From positions 2,686,501 through 2,750,500 of the forward strand of contig CM067319.1 in the NCBI GenBank assembly GCA_034231615.1: 64,000 nt of DNA, in the 5' to 3' direction. The notes below the pieces were generated by a model, which ran no database searches, had not been told where the DNA came from, and was given only the letters and a program-made list of their open reading frames with translations. Shown one piece after another: positions 21,673 through 30,964 of this stretch; position 1 is the stretch's first letter; each line of letters opens with the position of its first letter. The DNA is from Meghimatium bilineatum (taxonomy: Eukaryota; Mollusca; Gastropoda; Stylommatophora; Philomycidae). Position numbers and translations under genes: made by a program.

Positions 21673-22630
21673 ATAAACTAGTTAACCTTTAGTGCGCTAG
21701 TTTACAATTACGTAATATTCTCCTCTGCCGCGGCATTGGTTTTCGCAAATGTTACGCAATCGTTGGTGGCTGTTTTGAAATCGCGATAACTTTTTCATTG
21801 TTACAGATATTTAAATAATATTTGCACATATAAATAAAGAATTGAATTCTGCATATATTGGTGTAAGTTTTGTTTGTGTGTGTGTGATACGAGATGTGTG
21901 AGAAAGTGATAAAGTCAAATTTAGACCTATCTCAATCTAGACCTACCGTATTTTTGATCGATCGTAAGCTGTGAAATATGTTGAATATTATATATTTAAC
22001 ATAATGAAAACACTGGGGAATACTTTATAATCGCAAATGAAAAACTTACCTTTAATAATTTGCAAATTTCCAGCTGTTTAATCATTGATTTCACTGAATA
22101 TACTATTAGCAAATAATATAATAAACATAATTCATCACGATGCAGAAAACCACAAATTCCTCAAATTTCCGTGATAAAATCACTTCATATCGGCTTACTG
22201 CCAATAAAACAAATTGACCGTAAAATTTCTACCCAATGTTGCCATCGGATTCTGTCAAAAAGTTACAAAATTTTCGGATTCAATTTTTTCGTTCAGCATC
22301 GGGTTTTCCGAATCGAGCGGTAGATTTCGACTTCAGCAATCAATATATACCAAATTCTGGCGAAATGCTACGCCCAAATTGTATACATAGCGTGCTAAAG
22401 GTTAATATCCACAAAAGAACCTCTCCACATGATTTATAGCAGAACAAACAAGAAAATATGGGGAAGTAGATGTTTTTTAAAAGGGTCAAATATGGCCATA
22501 ATGAATTTCATGATGAGTAGCCTTTAAAAATGGCCAATTTGATAAATGTGGCCATAATATGGCTAACCCTGACATGGTTCTATCTTTCCAGTTCAGGTTT
22601 CAGACACAAAGAAAAAAATAAAAGACTTAC

Positions 22631-22702
22631 CTCATCTGAATCATCAAATACCCGTGCTGCCAAGGCACTCTTCTGAACAACAGGGGGAGGCTCCTTGTTT
22701 TT
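22631..22702 (-). CDS. PCNP: PCNP exon 4
   Basis: The 72-nt phase-0 exon encodes KNKEPPPVVQKSALAARVFD plus DSDE. It corresponds to human [23 protein letters not shown]. The acceptor is TTTCAAG|AAA and the donor GATGAG|GTAAGT. Confidence 0.9.
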
Positions 22703-23064
22703 CTTGAAACAAACAAAATATAAACACAGAAATATATTTTAAACATATACAAAAACAGAGAAGGCAATCATACACCATAATAGGCAGTGAAACAGCAATT
22801 ATGTGGTGTTCTTAGAAAAATTTATAAACTTTGGGGTAAATTTGAAATTGCTCTAGAACTTATTGTGTGCTGTATGGGGCAGAAAGCGGAGAAGAATATC
22901 AACACTCTGTCGTGTCCATGCATGTTGCAAGAGAAGGAAAATTAGGTTTTAGGTTATAAACAGGTTTGCTGTACCAAAGTTACAATTCAGTGGGCTTGTT
23001 TTAATACGATGATAAAATCCTCTCTGAAACTCCCACAATGAAATGGCAGCAGAAAATGTTCATT

Positions 23065-23252
23065 ATCAAATTTCTGCAGATTAACAGGATGTAGTGTGGA
23101 ATGCTTGTCTCATGGTTTACAGCTTGACTGTAAATTCTGCGTCTGTCACAGCCAACTTCAGTACATGGTTCCTGGGTTACTTTGACTATTTGATGGGACA
23201 GCCAACCTCCTCCCCCCCCTTCCAAAAAACCCCTTATTGACATGCATGAGAG
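23065..23252 (-). repeat. SINE-S copy
   Basis: It is a reverse-oriented copy with TTCTGCAGATTAACAGGATG and CAGCCAACTTCAGTACATGG. A C-run near 23212 follows. It lies in PCNP intron 3. Confidence 0.65.
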
Positions 23253-23840
23253 ACTAGTTTTGATACTCCTCGTTTCCATTTTGGGCATGGTAGCAGATGG
23301 GCGATAGATAATCCTAAATACAATAAATGATTTTCTAAAAACAATATTTCAGCATGTGTCTTTATAAAAAAACAAGCAATGATAAATACAAAGATATAAC
23401 ACAGAATTGACTCAATAGAGTGCAACACTGTAAGAGAAATTAGTTCAAAAAGATAAATCAAACAATGCAAAAAATAAGGAAAAGAAAATAGATGATGGGA
23501 ACTATGAAAATAAAGCAAACAACGAAATTATAACAATTATTTTACAGTATGCACCTTGTAGAGGTGCTTCATTACCTTTAGCAATCTAACTAGAGTTTGT
23601 ACAAAATGTGAATCTCTTCAATACCCTACCACAAAGAATTAGTGAGACTGCAAATGAAAGTGATGATTTGATGGTAATTTATGAAAAATGGTTGGTTGGT
23701 TCTGGTCCAGTTGTCAAGGGTATCTACCATTTGGCCTAACACCATTGCATAGAAACTGTGTGTGTTTGAGAACTATTTCAGTATTTTATAAAAACTGGCA
23801 TATATTCCTGGTAAGACAAAAATTGCAACCTAAATACTAC

Positions 23841-24141
23841 CTGAGCTGTGCTTAAAGACATCTTGATGGGAGCTGCTAATTGTGTCTTTGAAGATTTGCT
23901 TTGTACTGGTTGAACTGTGGATGGCTTAATCTGACCCCCTGTAGCCAGATTAAAGGTAATTTTCTGACTAATTGCAGGTGAAGGTTTGGTGCTGAGAGAC
24001 ATGCTGATTTTCTTTGTTGGAGCTGCGTTGTCTGATGGCTCTGTTGAACGGCGTTTCTCTGCAGAATGCCGCTTGACCTCCCCATCCTGATCTGAACTTG
24101 AGTCTGCTCCTGAGTAATGTGAAATACTGGGGGATTTGAGA
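23841..24141 (-). CDS. PCNP: PCNP exon 3 (main exon)
   Basis: The 301-nt exon begins with one base finishing a Ser codon, then encodes LKSPSISHYSGADSSSDQDG, EVKRHSAEKRRSTEPSD and NAAPTKKISMSLSTKPSPAI, ending TAQ before donor CAG|GTAGTA. 'SAEKRR' and the 'PTKKIS' block match human '[26 protein letters not shown]'. A second FNLATGGQIK-type block parallels 'FAIGSQTTKKASAISIKL'. The Ser/Asp-rich start fits a PEST segment and KR clusters fit a nuclear localisation signal. The acceptor is CTCGTAG. Confidence 0.9.
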
Positions 24142-24198
24142 CTACGAGTTGAACCGAAGAAAGAAACAAAAATAGCACAATAAACAAATAAGTTCTAC

Positions 24199-24220
24199 CT
24201 GTGAGCAAACGTGCACACTT
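24199..24220 (-). CDS. PCNP: Candidate PCNP microexon 2 (22 nt)
   Basis: A 22-nt segment lies between GACTCAG (acceptor) and CACAG|GTAGAA (donor). It encodes EVCTFAHS across its junctions. Its length is exactly what is needed to join exon 1 (phase 1) to exon 3 (phase 2) without a frameshift. Evidence is splice-site and phase logic only; the peptide is not recognisably conserved. A weak alternative is direct joining through a GT|GTATGA donor inside exon 1. Confidence 0.4.
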
Positions 24221-25116
24221 CTGAGTCCTCCAAAAACCATTGTGGAAATTGATTAGATATCAAACTTAGTTTTTATAGATTGATATTTTAATGAATGCTT
24301 CTTCTAAATTAATGATTTCTATTTCAGCACACTACAGCAAATTTGAACAATTTATATACAATTTAATGATTGTTATCTGCTTGTAGCCTACAGGATTGTA
24401 AGGGAGATTAATATTGTAAGGGAATATTAATCATTTGCATCTAGTGGTATGCAGGCCTATAAATTTTATCTTTTTTTTCCCTCTTTCCCCACCTATAATA
24501 AATAAAATTATTGGCAGTAATATTATATTTAACGATTGTAAATCGGTGGAGCATTGAGTTACTGAAGGCCTTCATTTATGGATTGTGTTCTAGGATTATA
24601 TTTTAGCAACTTTTGAAACATTTAGTAACAATAGTACGTAAAAAAATTTTAATTATAAAAAGCCTGACAAAATTATGGCATGATCACTGCAAATTATTTA
24701 TTTTTAAATGTATTTGTAATTAAAAATTAATGAAACTTTCCTGAAGTATGCATATATGAATATGGATATAGCAATAAATATAGTAATTTGGTGAGCTATA
24801 AGTGCATAGAATGAGTTTAAATAAATCTTTAAGTGAAATGTATTATCTAATTTTATGACATAATTATTAAACAATTCAACTAGATAGATTAGACTTACTT
24901 AAACTTAAGAGTAAGACTAAGATTTAGATACTACGTCGATGATAGCATTTCATATACTAGCTATATTATATTGCAGTATCAAACTAAGTCTTTAAAAATA
25001 TTAAAATTATTTTTGTTTTCAAGGGCTCAAGCAATTCTTTAAGAACTCAAAACAATATAGGTAATAAAACATGTTACTTGTTTAATGCGCCTAAATATGC
25101 CTAATCTAATACATAC
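24221..25116 (-). other. PCNP intron 1, AT-rich
   Basis: This is very AT-rich sequence with poly-T and TATA-like runs. I found no repeat family or exon in it. Confidence 0.5.
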
Positions 25117-25135
25117 CCTCATACACGTCAGCCAT
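25117..25135 (-). CDS. PCNP: Candidate PCNP exon 1 (start codon)
   Basis: ATGGCTGACGTGTATGAGG precedes a strong donor, GTATGT. It encodes MADVYE; vertebrate PCNP also begins MAD. The position, upstream of the main exon and facing ALKBH3, is right for a first exon. The assignment depends on the 22-nt microexon to keep frame. Confidence 0.55.
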
Positions 25136-25910
25136 TTTGAACACAATTTTAGAATTGATTCGTTTAGTAAAGCAACCATCTATTTAGTACATCATGTAGC
25201 ATGATTATATTAGCAAATAACTAATTTAAATAACATAATGAAATATTTAATTTATTATATATATAAATCTAATAATTTATACATCTATTATGAAAAGTTT
25301 GTTTTGTAGTTACAACAATTAATATACAAATTTACAATAAGTTAACTATCTCCAATAATTGAAGAGCGTTTATTGACGACAACAATTGTTGACAAATTCA
25401 ACGAGTTGTAGTCGCATGTAGAGCCAATCAACAGTTATTCATCTTTGAATATGAAAATTTAGTGAACTATTTACCCGAGTACTTTACTTTATAACGTTGC
25501 AAATTATACGAAAAGAAGTCAGAAATTAATTTTCTCAACCATTTATTTTCTTTTACATTGAATATAATACATATCTTAGAAAATTAGATTAAAAATGTAC
25601 ACGTAGAAACTTACAATAGGAAAAAAAATAACATTTAGAATCAATAATGTAATAATGTATGTTATAGGCCTAAATTATAACATTCTTGGTGTTATTTTTT
25701 TCATATAGCTGCATTTTATGTTAAGGCACGTGTTTAGGGGGTAATCCGATATAGAAAAGCTTGGGACGTGTAGTCTGTGCTTGCTGACACAAAAATTAGA
25801 AGTTCCATTAGTCATTAGCTTCACCTTGCTTTGTATGCCCTTCTTGTAATGAACCTTTCAATTCAGACTTAATTCTTATAATTGTGCAATTACACTGGGC
25901 CCTTTAAGAA
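25136..25910. promoter_or_regulatory. Putative bidirectional promoter, PCNP / ALKBH3
   Basis: Only 775 bp separate the two divergent start codons. Both transcription start sites should lie here, though an undetected 5' UTR exon could move either. The sequence is strongly AT-rich and free of the repeats that crowd the rest of the window. There is no CpG-rich core and no clear TATA box at a convincing distance. Confidence 0.5.
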
Positions 25911-26210
25911 ATGAATGCAGAGAAAAGGAGAACAACCAGAGTACAGGGAGGATGGGCAAGCACTGGACCAAAGCAGAACAGTATTAAAAAACAAGGAAAT
26001 ATGACTTCAACTTCAGTTTCTTCTGGCACGTGTGATGAGGCAAAACCATATAAAAGTCTTTCAACTTCAGGATTATCAAGACAAGGTCTAACCAGCATTA
26101 GATCTGACAAGAGCAGGCTTCCAATGCCAACCATGCCTGCTTGGACTGGGAAAAATATTGATCAGCGAACACAAAGAAGGGACAAGTATATTTTTGAGGA
26201 TCCAGAAGAG
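25911..26210 (+). CDS. ALKBH3: ALKBH3 exon 1
   Basis: The 300-nt exon encodes residues 1-100. It starts MNAEKRRTTRVQGGWA, which matches human MEEKRRRARVQGAWA, and ends YIFEDPEE (human FVFKEPQQ) before donor GAG|GTAATG. The Ser/Thr/Lys-rich middle is longer than in vertebrates and probably disordered. The first ATG in frame is used, and the preceding sequence has stops. Confidence 0.92.
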
Positions 26211-27299
26211 GTAATGAAATAAAATTGTAAATAAAAACATTTCTGGTGAGAAGTGAATGATGTGTCAAAAGTGCAGTAAGAAATAATGCAAAGAAAATAC
26301 TTAGGAAATAGGAGAATTGAAGCTGTCTTATGACTTAAATTACATATTTTGTAAGAAATAAATTACTTTGTCATATTAACTACAAATGTGTGCAATGCAT
26401 CAGTAGTAGTAGTTAGTCAGCCATCATCATGGGATGCTGGACATGCCCATAGGTATCTCTGATCGAATATTTAGGATGTCCTACAGCATGTGGTAACTGA
26501 CTGTTCCAGTTTTGTGTTAATTTAAACTCTTCTTTTTATTCCTATATGCCACTCGCTTCTAGCAATGCGATTCTTCACTCCCGTGTCCTGCATTCTAACA
26601 ATGAATACAGAACAGGAAATACACTGTTCATTATCCAACTGGTCTAACTCCTTAAATGCATTCATTAAAAATATCAACATTAAACTACCACTAGTCACTG
26701 GCAAGTCTGATTGCTATTATTTTCCCCTAACAACTAAATGTCCAGAAATAAAAATGAAGGTAACTTTCTTCAGCACTAGACTAGACTTCATAAATGACCC
26801 CAACCACTGATGTAGAGATAGACCAACTGATTCTTTCAAAATTTACTCAATGGAATCAGTACTCTGAGTCTCCAGCTATATCATTGCCCTGGTCACCGCT
26901 ATCACCTCCATCAACTTACTACTAGTGATTTTATAGAAGGCACCACTTTCTTCCCATATATACTTCCCTCTGCATTGAGCTGTGAAAGCTAAAGCACTGT
27001 GCATGTACTTATAAAGGCATGTACTAACACAGGTTTTATGATAGCTTTACAAAGACCAACAGGCTATCAGACTATGTGGTATATGAACGAAATCATAACA
27101 ATATACCAGACATTTTCAACATTAAGGTCTTTATCAAGAAAATACAAAACAATCAGTGAACAATTAAAAACAGTAAAAAAACAATGGTACTATCATGGTA
27201 AAGAAAAATGTGGATGAAAATGTGACAAAACTAATTGCAAAAACACATATAAGATGAGTATTTGCAGTAGATATAATTAGACAATCGAGAATAGGTAAA

Positions 27300-27461
27300 A
27301 CTGCTGTAAAACTATATAACAATAGTATTTACATAGAACACAGGTTTTGTCGTAGTTTTACAAAGACTAACAGACTATTGGACTATGTGGTATATGAACA
27401 GAAACTATGACAAAACCTGTGTTCTATGTAAGTGCTATTGTAATACAGTTTTACAGCAATC
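27300..27461. repeat. Large inverted repeat, 57-bp arms
   Basis: The left arm (27300-27356) is nearly the reverse complement of the right arm (27404-27461); both contain the ACACAGGTTTTGTC block or its complement. The loop is about 47 nt. It lies 170 bp from a Penelope-like motif (27095-27140), so it may be part of such an element. RNA from either strand would form a long hairpin. Confidence 0.8.
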
Positions 27462-27589
27462 TGAACTATTATCAATTGTGCATGCACTGAACCGTGGACC
27501 CATCATTATAGATAATAATATCTCCATCCAGAAAATTCTTACTTGTCATGTCAGACGTGTGTAGTAATTACAGTATATCATGTATAAAT

Positions 27590-29040
27590 TTGGTAGTGCT
27601 GATTGTCCATCACAAGTGATGATGATGACCATTTGTTATATCCACTTTTGAAATTTAGTTAGAATTATGTCCATGTCTATGAGTTTCTAGATGCTAATAA
27701 GCTCTATTCGAGCCGCAAATGTTCTTGGACAGTCCTGATATGGAATGACCACTTTATACGATTTGTGGTCTATCCATGACTTTTCTAGCTACTCTCCGCT
27801 GTTGAGCTGTTGCATTTTTCCTCTTTTCACAAGATGATGCGCTTTTTTTTATTGAAGAGCACTATGTAGATCTATTTTGTGCAAGTTCTTCCCATGTGTC
27901 TTAGTCTATTTCAAAGGCTACAATGAGGCCTTTAACAAGTCCATGTATCACTTATTTTTGCCACCTTGAGATCTTGTATCCTTCTCCAACTCACCATAGA
28001 GAAGTATCTTTGGTAGGCAATGATCTGGCATATGTACCAGATGACCTGCCCAACGAATCTGTGTCTGCATCAGAATAGTATCTTTGCTAGTGATGCAAGA
28101 TCTGTCAAGGACAGTTGTATCTGGAATCTTGTCTTGTCATCTGATGTTCATAACTTTTCTGAGACAAGTTTTGTAAAAGTGATTGAAATTGTTTATACAC
28201 AGTCCATGTTTCACTATCGTATAACAGCACTAGAAGTACCACTGCTCTGTAAGCTTTAAATTTAGTCTGTAGTCTTGTTCAGCTTAATCTGTAGGTTAAT
28301 GCCATTTCTATGCTACACATTTGTGTACAATCTGCAGGAAGTGCTGCTTGCCTTGGCGATCCTTGTATACACTTCATCATCAACGTTGGCATTTTATAAT
28401 AAAGTACTACCTAGAGATGTACTTATTTGGGCGGTAACATAGAGCAGCTGTAGAAGCACTGCCTTCATATCTGAGTGGTCCTTGGTTCATTCCCTAGTTG
28501 AGGCGGAAATGTTTTTAAGATCGCAATGGCTCCCATGTCGACCCAGCTTTATTTGAGTACTGGATTAATACAGGAAGTAAAGACTGCTAGAGAGAGGAGA
28601 TGATATTGCAGAGCCACTGAAATGTGAGATCACTAACATCTCACACCCCTGCAGCATTAATAAATGCTATGTGTTAACTTTACTTACCTAGGTATGTGAA
28701 TACAACTTTCAGTGCTATGCCATTTACCTTTATGCAGGGCTCGAGATAGCTTTTTCCAGGTGCTGGTTGTTACATGACTTTTATTTTCTCCATATTGTGT
28801 TAATAGTAAGCTCAAAGTTGGTTCAAGTTTTGGAGAATCTGTCTATAATGCCTTGTAGACCAGCCTCAGAGTTGGAATTTAGGGCATAGTCATCAGCAAA
28901 TAGGAGATCCCTGATAGTATGTGATTTTACTTTGGATTTTGATCGGAGCCACCGAAGGTTGAACAATTTTCCATCGATGCAATATATGACATCTACTCCC
29001 AAGTCCAGATCTTTGAAAGCATCACCCAACATAATAATCC
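27590..29040 (-). mobile_element. LINE-4 copy, split by SINE-1
   Basis: On the minus strand it reads LGVDVIYCIDGKLFNLRWL, then RDLLFADDYALNSNSEAGL (the FADD motif of RT), then LINE-4 C-terminal pieces, and it ends in the CATCATCATCACTTGTGATGG tail. SINE-1 sits at 28415-28684 within the 'YLGS' region. It is antisense to ALKBH3 in intron 1. Multiple stops show it is dead. Confidence 0.8.
28415..28684 (+). mobile_element. SINE-1 copy with 7-bp target duplication
   Basis: A tRNA-like head (AGCAGCTGTAGAAGCACTG and TTGGTTCATTCCC) is followed by a body with CCATGTCGACCCAGC and a TTTACTTAC end. TACCTAG flanks both sides (28408-28414 and 28685-28691). A better copy is at 50508-50782. It is inserted in a LINE-4 copy. 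Confidence 0.85.
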
Positions 29041-29054
29041 AAATTGGGGTGGTA

Positions 29055-29165
29055 ATTATGTCATGTCTGATTTGTGTAGTTATTAATTATATCATGTCTG
29101 CCTTGTGTAGTAATTATATCATGTCTGACTTGTGTAGTAATTATATCATGTATGGCGTGTGTCAG
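29055..29165. repeat. Tandem repeat, about 27-bp unit
   Basis: Four to five copies carry TAATTATATCATGTCTG and CTTGTGTAG. The array ends 70 bp before ALKBH3 exon 2. Confidence 0.85.
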
Positions 29166-29232
29166 ACATGTTATCATGACTTATGTTACATACTCAATAT
29201 AAATACTCCATGTGTTGATGAATATCTTACAG

Positions 29233-29267
29233 GAACTGAAAGTAAGACCGCCCGAGAGGATTATCAC
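29233..29267 (+). CDS. ALKBH3: ALKBH3 exon 2 (35 nt)
   Basis: This small exon encodes ELKVRPPERII and two bases of Thr. It corresponds to human VVRRAPEPRVID. The acceptor is CTTACAG and the donor TATCAC|GTAAGT. It is easy to miss by size, but alignment and phase (0 in, 2 out) are exact. Confidence 0.88.
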
Positions 29268-29364
29268 GTAAGTTTTTGTTAAAATATGTCAGTTAGTTAA
29301 TTGTTTAGTTAGTTAGTAGTTACACCTTTATGTTGCTAGACACAAAAGAGGTTAAATAATAGTG

Positions 29365-29583
29365 ATACTAACACCTGCCATGTATGTCATAAGAAGTGAC
29401 TAAGGAGGTTTTACAGTGGAGTTGGATATCCCATCCTGTATATGGTTAAAGTAACCAAGAAGCCATACATTAAGTCAGATGTGTCCGGCTGAATTGCACA
29501 GATATTGTAGTTGTGCTGTAAATCATGACATTATGCATCATGTTCTATCAACTATGCACTGTAAATCTGCAGGAGTTTGAGGA
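29365..29583 (+). repeat. SINE-S copy, seed of the adjacent minisatellite
   Basis: It is forward oriented, with CTGCCATGTATGTCATAAGA and GTCAGATGTGTCCGGCTGAA. Its 3' end, ACTGTAAATCTGCAGGAGTTTGAGG, runs straight into the 43/48-bp array whose unit is made of the same bases. Confidence 0.8.
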
Positions 29584-30622
29584 AAAAATGTTCTATCAAC
29601 TATGTAAATCTGCAGGAGTTTGAGGAAAAAATGTTCTATCAACTATGTAAATCTGCAGGAGTTTGAGGAAAAAATGTTCTATGAATGTAAATCTGCAGGA
29701 TTTTGAGGAAAAAATGTTCTATGAACTATGTAAATCTGCAGGAGTTTGAGGAAAAAATGTTTTATGAACTATGCACTGTAAATCTGCAGGAGTTTGAGGA
29801 AAAAATGTTCTATGAACTATGCACTGTAAATCTGCAGGAGTTTGAGGAAAAAATGTTCTATGAACTATGCACTGTAAATCTGCAGGAGTTTGAGGAAAAA
29901 ATGTTCTATCAACTATGTAAATCTGCAGGAGTTTGAGGAAAAAATGTTCTATCAACTATGTAAATCTGCAGGAGTTTGAGGAAAAAATGTTCTATCAACT
30001 ATGTAAATCTGCAGGAGTTTGAGGAAAAAATGTTCTATCAACTATGTAAATCTGCAGGAGTTTGAGGAAAAAATGTTCTATCAACTATGTAAATCTGCAG
30101 GAGTTTGAGGAAAAAATGTTCTATGAACTATGTAAATCTGCAGGAGTTTGAGGAAAAAATGTTCTATGAACTATGTAAATCTGCAGGAGTTTGAGGAAAA
30201 AATGTTCTATGAACTATGCACTGTAAATCTGCAGGAGTTTGAGGAAAAACATTTCTATGAACTATGTAAATCTGCAGGAGTTTGAGGAAAAAATGTTCTA
30301 TGAACTATGCACTGTAAATCTGCAGGAGTTTGAGGAAAAAATGTTCTATGAACTATGCACTGTAAATCTGCAGGAGTTTGAGGAAAAAATGTTCTATGAA
30401 CTATGCACTGTAAATCTGCAGGAGTTTGAGGAAAAAATGTTCTATGAACTATGCACTGTAAATCTGCAGGAGTTTGAGGAAAAAATGTTCTATGCATTGT
30501 AAATCTGCAGGAGTTTGAGGAAAAAATGTTCTATGAACTATGCACTGTAAATCTGCAGGAGTTTGAGGAAAAAATGTTCTATGAACTACGCACTGTAAAT
30601 CTGCAGGAGTTTGAGAACAAAC
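29572..30622. repeat. Minisatellite, 43/48-bp units, about 23 copies
   Basis: The unit contains CTGCAGGAGTTTGAGGAAAA and ATGTTCTATGAACTATG, with or without the five bases CACTG. The 48-bp form is a multiple of three and yields repetitive open frames on both strands (77-87 codons); these are not genes. The unit equals the 3' end of the neighbouring SINE-S. The array lies in ALKBH3 intron 2. Confidence 0.95.
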
Positions 30623-30677
30623 ACAGCAGAAGAAGTTAGTAGCTAATTTTGTTAAGTTTATAAGTTAGAATTCTGTG

Positions 30678-30953
30678 TGGTGCTGGGGCCTAAAAGGGGA
30701 GCAAAGAATAGCAATACTAAGACCTGCCATGCATGTCGCCAAAGAATACTAAGAGAGTTTTGGGGGTGGAATTCACTAACCCATCCTATAGAAGATCAAA
30801 GTGGCCCATAAGCTATGCTGAAATCAGATGTGCCGGATCGAAAGGTGCAGTTTATCTCATCTAACCTGTAAACAATGAAATAATGTATTCCTTCTCTGGG
30901 CTATATTCTGATAAAATATGTAGGAGTTTTGGATTGAGCATAGAAGAAGAATT
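30678..30953 (+). repeat. SINE-S copy, full length
   Basis: It runs from GTGGTGCTGGGGCCTAAAAG to TAGGAGTTTTGGATTGAGCA and an AGAAGAAGAATT tail. The L-I element is inserted only about 10 bp after its tail. Confidence 0.8.
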
Positions 30954-30964
30954 AGATAATTGAT

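Larger units (their letters stand above)
17253..25135 (-). other. PCNP: PCNP homologue, gene span (6 coding exons)
   Basis: PCNP is a small, Lys/Ser-rich nuclear protein with PEST-type segments; in mammals it is ubiquitinated by UHRF2 (NIRF). Four exons are secure by similarity: 23841-24141, 22631-22702, 18838-18893 and 17253-17397. Two short 5' exons, 25117-25135 and 24199-24220, are inferred from splice sites and phase. Together they total 615 nt, a clean 204-residue frame; the human protein has 178. Introns carry a LINE-3, SINE-S copies and an antisense L-I copy. The gene is divergent from ALKBH3. Confidence 0.85.

Noticed and set aside
29703-30502. Repetitive open frames of 77-87 codons on both strands
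   Set aside because: They follow from a 48-bp unit (multiple of three) without stops; no start context, splice support or family similarity.
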